From NCBI RefSeq assembly GCF_000265205.3, contig NC_018000.1:3906001-3970000 (forward strand): a DNA stretch of 64,000 nucleotides, written 5' to 3'. The translations under genes and the position numbers were made by a program. The notes below the pieces were generated by a model that saw nothing but the letters and a program-made list of their open reading frames with translations, was not told the DNA's origin and searched no databases. Source of the DNA: Sinorhizobium fredii USDA 257 (GTDB lineage Bacteria; Pseudomonadota; Alphaproteobacteria; Rhizobiales; Rhizobiaceae). Positions 1 to 7,472 of this stretch are shown here, piece by piece (positions within the stretch are counted from its first letter, which is position 1; the number at the start of each line of letters is the position of its first letter).

Positions 1-2
1 TC

Positions 3-2321
3 GTGGCACCACTGGCGCTGGTCGTGTTGCAGAACTGGCGCGGCAAGGCCCAGCTCTCGGCCGCGCAATGGATGGAAGCCTGTGTCCTGGGGCTGATCTT
101 TCTTGGTGTCGCTGCCCTTTCCTTGAGCGGTTTCTTGCCCTTCGTCTACATAACCATGCCGCCTCTTCTTTGGGCCGCAGTCCGCTTTGAGTTCAAAGGC
201 GCCGCCGTCGCCTTGATCCTCCTCGCTGTGATCACAGCGGTATTCACGATATCAGGCTCCAGCGAATTTGCCGGCGATACTGAGTCCCAGAGGCATAAGC
301 ACTTTATGCTGCAGCTGTTTCTGGCCGTCTCGGCATTTTCGGCGCTCATCGTGGCCGCCATATCCCGGCAGCATCAGCTGGCGGTGCTCACATTGCGCCA
401 AAGCGTGGAGGCGTTGCGCGACGGGAAGCGTGAATTGTCGCAGCTCGTGGATATGGTTCCGAGCCTGCTCTGGCGGTTGAGTCCGGAGGGCGAGCCGACC
501 TTCTTCAACCAGCGCCTGATAAATTTTCTCGGCCTGGACATGGCAGATGCAGACAAGCCGGGCATGAGCCGGCTGGCGGCCATCATAGAAGCCGCCGTCC
601 ATCCCGATGATGCGGCCAGCCTTAGGGAAGCGCTCAACCATTCTTTCGTCACCGGCGAGCGCTTCTCCAAGACGTATCGCTTGCGGCGTGCGGATGGCGT
701 CTACCGCTGGGTGGAAGGCAGCGCGGAGCCGCTGCGCGACGAGAGCGGGCGCATCCTCCAATGGTACGGCCTCTCGCATGACATCGACGATCAGCTGCGT
801 GTCGAGGAGGCGCTACGACGCAGCGAGCGGCAGCTTCAGCAACTCATTGACACAGTGCCAGTGCAGATTTGGTGCGTAACGCCCGGGGGCGAGCCCGCAT
901 ACATCAACAAGACCATGATGGATTATATCGGCCTGAAGCTGGAGGATTTTGATGCCCAGCAAGGATTAGCCGGAGCAATTCAGACCATCGTCCATCCTGA
1001 CGACAGGATCCCTTTGCAGCGCGCCCTAACCCACTCCTTCAGCACGGGTGAAGCGTTTGAGTTGAAATTTCGCAACCGCCGACGGGATGGTTCATACCGC
1101 TGGACAGAGGGGCGTGCGGATCCGCTCCGCGATGGGAGTGGCCGCATCATCCGGTGGTACGGCGCCAACGTCGATATCCACGATTTTGTGACTTCTCAGG
1201 AAGCGCTGCGCGAGAGAGAACGCTCCCTATGGGAGCTCGTTGAAACGCTACCGGTAATGATCGATTGCGCTGCGCCGGACGGCGAGCCGTTATATCGCAG
1301 CCGACAGCTCCGGGAATTTCTCGGGTATGAGCTTGAAGAATTGGACGGAACCGGGAAGTCTCGCTTGGCCGGCACACTCGATGCCGGTGTTCATCCCGAC
1401 GACGTGGCGGGTGTCAAAGAGAGATATGCCCATTCGCTATCCACCGGCGAGCCGTATGCTCGGAAGCACCGTCTGCGGCGCTTCGATGGCGAATATCGCT
1501 GGGTCGATACGCGCGCCGCGGCGATGCGCAACGCCGAAGGCGCCATCGTGCAGTGGAACGTCACCTGCCTGGACATTGATGGTGAGGTTCGGGCGCAGGA
1601 AGAGCTGCGTCTGGCGCAAGAGAACCTGGCACGTGCGAGCCAGGCGGCGAGCCTTGCTGAGCTTTCGGCTTCTATCGCGCATGAGGTGAACCAGCCTCTA
1701 GCGGCCGTCGTGGCGAACTCGCACGCCTGCCAGCGCTGGCTCACGGCCGAACCGCCAAATCTAGTGCGCGCGCAAAAGACGGTGGAGCGCATCATTCGTG
1801 ACGCAAACGCCGCCGCCGCCGTCGTGAGCCGCATCCGCGCCTTGTTCAAGCAATCGGTCGAGACGAGGCATGCCACGGCACTGGACAGCGTCATCGCGGA
1901 GGCGCGTGACCTGACCGCTGAGGAGGCGGCGCGGCGGCGCGTCCGTATGGACGTTGATGTCGACAGCAACCTTCCGCCTGTTGCGCTCGATCGCGTCCAA
2001 ATCCAGCAGGTTCTGGTCAATCTTATTCGCAACGGCATGGAGGCCATGGACACCATTACAAGCGACAGAGTTCTTCGGATCCGTGTGCGCCGGATGGGGG
2101 ACACGGCCGAGACCGAGATCAGTGATCGCGGCCGGGGTGTCGAATCTCCTGACAAGATCTTCGAGCCGTTCTTTACGACGAAAGCTCATGGGATGGGCAT
2201 GGGGCTCGCCATCTGCCGTTCGATTGTCGAGTCTCACGGCGGGCGGTTGTGGGTGGAGAAGAACCAACCGCATGGAGCGACGTTCGTCTTCACATTACCC
2301 GTTGAAGTGGAAGCAGCGTGA
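3..2321 (+). CDS. Triple-PAS membrane sensor histidine kinase (5' end may lie outside window)
   Basis: The frame is open from the window edge, so the GTG at 3 may be internal and the true N-terminus is unknown. The visible 772 residues begin with about four hydrophobic segments (roughly residues 20-125), resembling a MASE1-type sensor. Three similar PAS/PAC units of about 125 residues follow (near 145-265, 275-395, 400-525), each with a WRLSPEGEP- or WCVTPGGEP-like opening. The HisKA domain has the phospho-acceptor His near 560 (IAHEVNQPL). The ATPase domain shows the N box (NGMEAMD), G1 (DRGRGV) and G2 (GMGMGLAIC). The stop overlaps the next regulator gene, so the two are probably co-translated. 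The signal sensed is unknown. This domain order is typical of rhizobial FixL-like kinases, but no heme-PAS is evident. Confidence 0.9.
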   Translation: MAPLALVVLQNWRGKAQLSAAQWMEACVLGLIFLGVAALSLSGFLPFVYITMPPLLWAAVRFEFKGAAVALILLAVITAVFTISGSSEFAGDTESQRHKHFMLQLFLAVSAFSALIVAAISRQHQLAVLTLRQSVEALRDGKRELSQLVDMVPSLLWRLSPEGEPTFFNQRLINFLGLDMADADKPGMSRLAAIIEAAVHPDDAASLREALNHSFVTGERFSKTYRLRRADGVYRWVEGSAEPLRDESGRILQWYGLSHDIDDQLRVEEALRRSERQLQQLIDTVPVQIWCVTPGGEPAYINKTMMDYIGLKLEDFDAQQGLAGAIQTIVHPDDRIPLQRALTHSFSTGEAFELKFRNRRRDGSYRWTEGRADPLRDGSGRIIRWYGANVDIHDFVTSQEALRERERSLWELVETLPVMIDCAAPDGEPLYRSRQLREFLGYELEELDGTGKSRLAGTLDAGVHPDDVAGVKERYAHSLSTGEPYARKHRLRRFDGEYRWVDTRAAAMRNAEGAIVQWNVTCLDIDGEVRAQEELRLAQENLARASQAASLAELSASIAHEVNQPLAAVVANSHACQRWLTAEPPNLVRAQKTVERIIRDANAAAAVVSRIRALFKQSVETRHATALDSVIAEARDLTAEEAARRRVRMDVDVDSNLPPVALDRVQIQQVLVNLIRNGMEAMDTITSDRVLRIRVRRMGDTAETEISDRGRGVESPDKIFEPFFTTKAHGMGMGLAICRSIVESHGGRLWVEKNQPHGATFVFTLPVEVEAA

Positions 2322-2968
2322 TGATGACGGACGATCATATCGTCTTCATCGTTGATGACGATGAACGCATTCGGGAGGCGCTCAGCGAACTGCTGGACTC
2401 GCATGGCATGCGCGCAATTGCCTTCGGATCGGCCGGCGACTATGTGAATGCGGATAAACCGGACCTGCCTGCCTGTCTGATCCTCGATATCGAGCTGCCC
2501 GATATCAATGGCCTCGATCTCCAGAGGCAGATCGCGAACGGCGATCATCCGCCGATCGTCTTCGTTACAGGACATGGCGACATCCCGTCCTCGGTGCGTG
2601 CGATCAAGCACGGTGCCGTGGATTTCCTGACCAAGCCTTTCAGCGATGCGGATCTCATGGTCGCAATCCACGCGGCGATCGCCCAGGACCGGGAAAAGAG
2701 ATCAGAACGCGCTGAACTCGGCGTGTTGAGGCAACGCTATCTCGACCTGACGCCGCGCGAACGCGAGGTGCTGCCGCTCGTGGTGAGTGGTCTTCTCAAC
2801 AAGCAGGCCGCCGCTGAGCTGGGGATCAGCGAGGTCACGCTGGAAATCCATAGAAGGAATGTGATGCATAAAATGGCAGCGGCGTCGCTCGCTGATCTCG
2901 TGCGTATCGCGGAGCGATTGGAAATACCGGTCACTCATTCGCGCCGAGCGGGAGGGAGCGGAGCGTGA
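2321..2968 (+). CDS. FixJ/NarL-family response regulator
   Basis: The protein has an N-terminal receiver domain with the acidic pair (VDDDE), phospho-acceptor Asp (LILDIELP), conserved Thr (FVTGHG) and Lys (LTKPF). A C-terminal LuxR-type helix-turn-helix follows (LTPREREV, then KQAAAELGISEVT). It is about 215 residues, the usual FixJ length. The gene overlaps the kinase stop (GTGATGATG), so GTG 2318, ATG 2321 or ATG 2324 could be the start; I chose the first ATG. It is the likely direct output of the upstream kinase by position. Target promoters cannot be seen. Confidence 0.9.
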   Translation: MMTDDHIVFIVDDDERIREALSELLDSHGMRAIAFGSAGDYVNADKPDLPACLILDIELPDINGLDLQRQIANGDHPPIVFVTGHGDIPSSVRAIKHGAVDFLTKPFSDADLMVAIHAAIAQDREKRSERAELGVLRQRYLDLTPREREVLPLVVSGLLNKQAAAELGISEVTLEIHRRNVMHKMAAASLADLVRIAERLEIPVTHSRRAGGSGA

Positions 2969-3354
2969 GCAAGCGAAGACCTGTCGTGGCGGTCGTCGAT
3001 GACGATCCAAGACTGCTCGAGTCGCTGGAGGACCTTCTGGAGTCCGCGGGCTATGCCGCGCACAGCTTCTCGTCCGCGGGATCGCTGCTCATCAGCGGGC
3101 TGTCGGGCGTGGACGTGCTCATCACCGACATCGGCATGCCAGGCATGGACGGCTTTGAACTTCGTGACTGGGTGAAGAAGGTGCGTCCGGAGCTGCCGGT
3201 GTTCCTGATAACCGGCCGCCACGAGATTGCGGATCAGGATCGCGCCCAGGGCATCAGTGGGTTTTTCCGCAAGCCCTTCGATGCCCAGGTCTTGCTGGCT
3301 GCCGTGGACAACGCCTTAAACAATCGAAACATGGAGGATGATCATGAGAGTTGA
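2965..3354 (+). CDS. Stand-alone receiver-domain response regulator
   Basis: This is a 129-residue single receiver domain without an output domain. It keeps the acidic residues (VDDDP), phospho-acceptor Asp (LITDIGMPGMDG), Thr (LITGRH) and Lys (FRKPF), so it should be phosphorylatable. It starts with GTG overlapping the previous stop (GTGA) behind a GGGAGGGAG ribosome site. Its position between two FixJ-like regulators suggests a phosphate sink or relay intermediate for the same kinase; that role is inference. Confidence 0.88.
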   Translation: MSKRRPVVAVVDDDPRLLESLEDLLESAGYAAHSFSSAGSLLISGLSGVDVLITDIGMPGMDGFELRDWVKKVRPELPVFLITGRHEIADQDRAQGISGFFRKPFDAQVLLAAVDNALNNRNMEDDHES

Positions 3355-4036
3355 CCAGCCGTTCGTGCGGAGATTGGCGCCGCTGTCACAGCAGAGCAAA
3401 AGCGAAGCGGAGCAGCCGCTCGTCATCATTGTCGATGACGATGCGTCTGTGCGGGAGGCGCTGTCGGAGTTGATCCTGTCGGCCGGATTCCAGCCCGTTT
3501 GCTTTGCCTCGACCGGCGAATTGCTCGACACCAACGTATTGGACAGCCCCGGCTGCTTGATCCTCGATGTTCGCATGCCAGGAGTGAGCGGTCTGGATCT
3601 GCAGCATCATTTGGCCCAAAATGGCAACCCCACGCCAATCATCTTCCTGACCGGGCATGGCGACATTCCAATGACCGTCCAGGCGATGAAGGCCGGCGCC
3701 GTGGACTTTCTCACCAAGCCAGTACGGGACCAAACGCTGCTTGACGCTGTGATTGCGGGCATTGCGATGGACGCCGCGCGGCGGGAGGAAGCCGTGATCG
3801 TCAAGCGCAATGTCGAACGCCTTGAGACGCTGACGCCACGGGAGCGCGAGGTTCTGCACGAAGTGGCGCGCGGACGCCTCAACAAGCAGATCGCCTTTGA
3901 CCTCGGCATTAGTGAAGTGACGGTCAAGCTGCATCGCGGCAATGTCATGCGCAAGATGGAGGCCGCCTCCGTCGGCGAACTGATCCGGGCATGGGAAACG
4001 CTGCCCGCGCCGATGCGTGGGGCCGGCGCGGCCTAG
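3344..4036 (+). CDS. Second FixJ/NarL-family response regulator
   Basis: A short N-terminal extension leads into a complete receiver (IVDDDASV, phospho-acceptor LILDVRMPG, FLTGHG, LTKPV) and a LuxR-type DNA-binding domain (LTPREREV, KQIAFDLGISEVTVKLH). An ATG at 3338 is open in the same frame, but GGAGG at 3333-3337 abuts it; the ATG at 3344 has a proper 6-base spacer and is preferred. The start overlaps the end of the preceding receiver gene. It is similar in plan to the regulator at 2321 and probably a paralogue. A degenerate stretch follows, so this ends the cluster. Confidence 0.9.
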   Translation: MRVDQPFVRRLAPLSQQSKSEAEQPLVIIVDDDASVREALSELILSAGFQPVCFASTGELLDTNVLDSPGCLILDVRMPGVSGLDLQHHLAQNGNPTPIIFLTGHGDIPMTVQAMKAGAVDFLTKPVRDQTLLDAVIAGIAMDAARREEAVIVKRNVERLETLTPREREVLHEVARGRLNKQIAFDLGISEVTVKLHRGNVMRKMEAASVGELIRAWETLPAPMRGAGAA

Positions 4037-4747
4037 ACTCTGGCCAACGCGCGATAGTCGCGGCGGCTGTTCAACGATATTGGCACTGCCGGCGCGACCT
4101 CGCTACTCATATTGCTGCGGTGCTCGCTCGCCATAAAGTGGCAGTGCAGCTTCACGCGCAACACCACTGTGCGCCCAAACAGCATGCACGATCGCCTGCT
4201 GTGCTGCTTCGTTCCGACAGCGGCGGGCGGAATCAAATAATAACCTGAACAAGGTTGACGCGGCTCATACCTGCAAAGTGCCCGGCCAGGCGTAGGCAAT
4301 CATCAGTCCGAATTTCTCCTCGTTCGCTGGCGACTTCAAGGACGTCGGCGAGCCGCGACGTGGCCCAACCCGGTCCTTGCTCATAGAACGACTTCACGAG
4401 ATCAGGAAATCGGTTGCCCATGAGATGCTGACCAAACGCTGTAAGCGCTCTGCCCTCGTGCCATGATGGTCGTTTTCTCCGAGTGCTTCACGGGAACACA
4501 CGTTTGGAAGCTGTGCTTCAGCTCGGTCAGGGCGCTCCGGCGATCATGTGCCCGTTCCCGGCGTTGGCTGACTAGCGACACGATAAGGATCCCCATCCGC
4601 TGGGCGCATCCGACCTAGACCTTACCCTCGCATCACAGAGACTTCGGTAGAATGGGTTCGCCGGACGCATAGGCGCATTCTGGTCATTGCCGGCCACAGC
4701 CTGCATGGAGCAAACAATGCGCAATATCATCGGAATTGGAGGTCGTC
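4037..4747. other. Non-coding stretch of about 700 bases with a regulator remnant
   Basis: Apart from the TetR fragment at 4233-4454 I see no credible gene here. Short open frames on both strands lack ribosome sites and family resemblance. The segment separates the two-component cluster from the efflux genes and looks like decayed coding sequence. Confidence 0.5.
4233..4454 (-). pseudogene. TetR-family repressor, C-terminal remnant
   Basis: On the minus strand the frame reads ALTAFGQHLM, then GNRFPDLVKSFYEQGP, then RLADVLEVASERGEIRTDD and GHFAGMSR. This closely follows the ligand-binding C-terminal pattern of AefR/AcrR-like TetR proteins (RFPEL..AFYE.GP). The helix-turn-helix half is missing, a block normally present between AFGQHLM and RFPDL seems deleted, and the frame stops early where the family usually continues. 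It lies divergent from an HlyD/MFS pair, the usual place for their repressor, so the efflux genes have probably lost local control. Confidence 0.6.
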
Positions 4748-5782
4748 GTGGCGCAACTGAACAAGAAAAAGATGATCGGCTTGCTGCTGTGCCTCGGCGC
4801 CGTGGTGGTCGTGGCTGGCGGATGGGCCAAGGCTCGCTCGAGCGGCGAGGCGTCGACCGACAACGCTTACGTCCGCGGCGATGTGACCTCGCTCGCTCCG
4901 AAGGTTGCGGGTTACGTCACGGCGGTAGATATCAAGGACAACCAAGCCGTCCAGGCGGGCGACGTCCTGTTCCGGATCGACGATCGCGACTACCGGGCAC
5001 GGCTTGCGCAAGCGGTCGCCAACGTCGAGGCGGCGGCGGCTCGGCTCGTCAATGTCGATGCGGAGACAAAGCTTCAGCATGCGCTCATCCGGCAGGCGGA
5101 GGCCCAGAGACGGTCGGCCGTGGCCGAGATGAATCTGGCGACCAAGGCCTACGAGCGCCGCCGCGAACTGATCCGCAGCAACACCATCAGCCAGGCCCAT
5201 GTCGATGAAAGCGACGCGGCGCGATCGAGAGCCGAGGCGAACGTGTCGGCCGCCTCCGCGACGGTAGAGGCGCAGCAGCAGCGCATGGCCGTCCTAGCCG
5301 CCCAGCGCGAAGCGGCCGTTGCCGCCGTGGCGCAGGCAGAGGCGGCGCGCGATCTTGCCCAGATCGATCTCGACAGCACCGTGGTACGCGCGCCTGTCGG
5401 CGGCGTTATCGGCAACCGTCAGGTCCGCATCGGCCGGCTCGTTGCGCCGGGCGCCGCCTTGCTCGACATCGTTCCGATCAACGATGTCTGGGTCGTGGCG
5501 AATTTCAAGGAAACCCAGCTCGAACATATCCGGCCCGGCCAGCGCGTCCGTATCACCATCGACGGCTATCCGAACGGGGCGCTTGAAGGCGTGGTCGACA
5601 GCTTTGCGCCCGGTAGCGGCTCCGCCTTCAGCTTGCTGCCGACGGACAATGCCACCGGCAACTTCGTTCGCGTCGTCCAGCGCGTTCCGGTGAAGATCAG
5701 GTTTGCCAGCAATCCGTTGCCCGGCCGCCTCGTGCCCGGCTTGTCCGCGCGTGTCGAGATCGCGCCGGGAGGCGGCTCATGA
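4748..5782 (+). CDS. HlyD/EmrA-family membrane fusion protein
   Basis: This is a periplasmic adaptor that would link an inner-membrane MFS exporter to an outer-membrane channel. After an N-terminal transmembrane anchor it shows the first lipoyl half (STDNAYVRGDVTSLAPKVAGYV), a long Ala/Arg/Glu-rich coiled-coil hairpin (about residues 90-200), the second lipoyl half (STVVRAPVGGVIGNRQVRIG) and a beta-barrel (VWVVANFKETQL). A TTG at 4736 is in frame, but GGAGG at 4738-4742 with a 5-base spacer points to GTG 4748. Its stop overlaps the start of the MFS gene. It is intact, although its partner is frameshifted. Confidence 0.9.
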   Translation: MAQLNKKKMIGLLLCLGAVVVVAGGWAKARSSGEASTDNAYVRGDVTSLAPKVAGYVTAVDIKDNQAVQAGDVLFRIDDRDYRARLAQAVANVEAAAARLVNVDAETKLQHALIRQAEAQRRSAVAEMNLATKAYERRRELIRSNTISQAHVDESDAARSRAEANVSAASATVEAQQQRMAVLAAQREAAVAAVAQAEAARDLAQIDLDSTVVRAPVGGVIGNRQVRIGRLVAPGAALLDIVPINDVWVVANFKETQLEHIRPGQRVRITIDGYPNGALEGVVDSFAPGSGSAFSLLPTDNATGNFVRVVQRVPVKIRFASNPLPGRLVPGLSARVEIAPGGGS

Positions 5783-7472
5783 CCAGGGTCGTCACTGCCA
5801 CGCCGAGCCGCGACGGATCGACGGCCGGCGCCCTGCTTGTGGCGGGCATAGTGCTGGCCACGCTGACCGAGGCGATCGCCAGCACCGTCCTGTCGCTCGG
5901 GCGCGCCGACATCATCGGCGACACCTATGCAACGCCTGACGAGTTCGCCTGGCTGGATATCGGATACACCGCTCTCAAGCTCATCGGCTTCATCGCCGCC
6001 CCCGGGCTGATGAACCGAGTCCGTCCGCTGAGCCTGATCATCGGCGCAACGCTCGCCATGGGCATGGCGTGCGGCATTGCCGCCGTCACCGCCCGGCTGG
6101 ACCTGCTGGTCGCGCTTCGAATTATCCAGGGCTTCGCCGGCGGCATCCTGCTTGTCGGTGGCCAGGCGATCATTTTCCTCGCCTATCCGCGGTCCCGCCA
6201 ACCGATCCTTCAAGCCCTGTTCGCGATGGGATCGGTTGTCGCCCCCGCGACCATTGCGCCTGCCCTTCAGGGGTGGTTGATCGACAGCCAATCCTGGACA
6301 TGGATCTTCTTCAGTGTCGTTCCGCTGGCGCTCGCGGCTGCCGGACTTCTGCTGATCGCCGACGGCCCGATGCCCACCAACACCGCGCAGCGTCCGTTTG
6401 ATTGGATCGGCTTCTCGCTGATCTGCGTCACGCTGTTCTGCTTCACCTACGTTCTCAGCCAGGGCAGCCGATGGGACTGGTTCGAGGAACCTCGCATCCT
6501 GTGGCTGACGGTGATCGGCGCCGCCACCCTGCTGGCCTTTCTCGGCCAACAAGCATTGGCCAAGGGCGAGGGCCTGCTCGACTTCACCCTGTTCCAATCG
6601 GACGATTTCTGCTTCGCCCTGATCGTCAGTTTCGTCGCCGGCGCCGCATTGTTCGGGAGCGCCTTCCTGATCCCGTCCTTTGCCGTGTCCGTCCTGGCGT
6701 TCACGCCGACCGATGCCGGCCAGCTGCTGTTGCCGAGTGGCGCGCTTTTCGTCGGCGCACTTCTCTTGCCGCCTTTCTCATGCAGGTGCGCCGCGTTCCG
6801 CCGTTCGCCACGGTGCCGTTCGGCATCCTGATGATCATGGTCGCGATGTGGATGCTGTCCGGATCGACCAGCGAAAGCGGCGCGGACGACATGATGGCAG
6901 CAATCCTGCTGCGCGGCCTCGGCCTTGGCTTCCTGTTTCTGTCGATCACGCTGATCGCTTTCGGCAACCTCAACAACCGAAATCTCGCCTCCGGCATCGG
7001 CCTCTTCAATACCGGCCGTCAGCTGGGTGGGCTTATCGGAGTGGCCGCACTCCAGACGCTGATCGACCATAATGTCGTCGCCAATGTCGCGGTCCTCGGT
7101 GCCAACGTCACCGCAGGAGGCCCCGCGGTCATCGAGCGGCTGGCGACGACGACCGCGATGCTGACGGCCAAAGGCATGGACGCCGCGGCCGCTGGCCGGG
7201 CAGCGACCAGCCTTCTCGGCCGGGTCGTGACAGGTCAGTCCACCGTGATTGCCTTCGACACGGCGTTCAACGCTGTCGCGCTGCTGTTTGTCATAGCCGC
7301 GCCCATCCTCGTCGCAATCAAGATCGGACTAGCGAAAGTGCGCGCTGCGCGGTTGCTCAAGACCAAGGAGTCTCGTGAGAACTATGCGGCTTTTTTGGAG
7401 AATGTACGCCAAGAGTTGCTGTGGACCGCCGTTCGGACCGGTAAATACGGTGAACGGGCCAAGGAGCGTTCC
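5779..7472 (+). pseudogene. DHA2-type (EmrB-like) MFS exporter with a frameshift
   Basis: The first frame (from ATG 5779, overlapping the HlyD stop) gives about 330 residues of 14-TM drug:proton antiporter, then slips into unrelated sequence. After TTG at 6766-6768 the homologous frame continues one phase over: GCC at 6771 begins AFLMQVRRVPPF and goes on through RGLGLGFLFLSI and FNTGRQLGGLIG to the last helix (about 7330). One base missing around 6769-6770 explains this. The rejoined protein would be about 530 residues, normal for the family. The downstream frame has no stop after the last helix and runs into the MscS gene. It is either a real loss of function or a single-base sequence error. 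Confidence 0.85.

Noticed and set aside
5566..6597. Minus-strand open frame of 343 codons over the HlyD/MFS junction
   Set aside because: Shadow of two membrane-transport genes; composition is Arg/Gly/Asp-rich with no family pattern.
6402..6770. First third of the large open frame that includes the MscS gene
   Set aside because: This part is a shadow of the MFS gene; the homologous frame switches only at about 6769.
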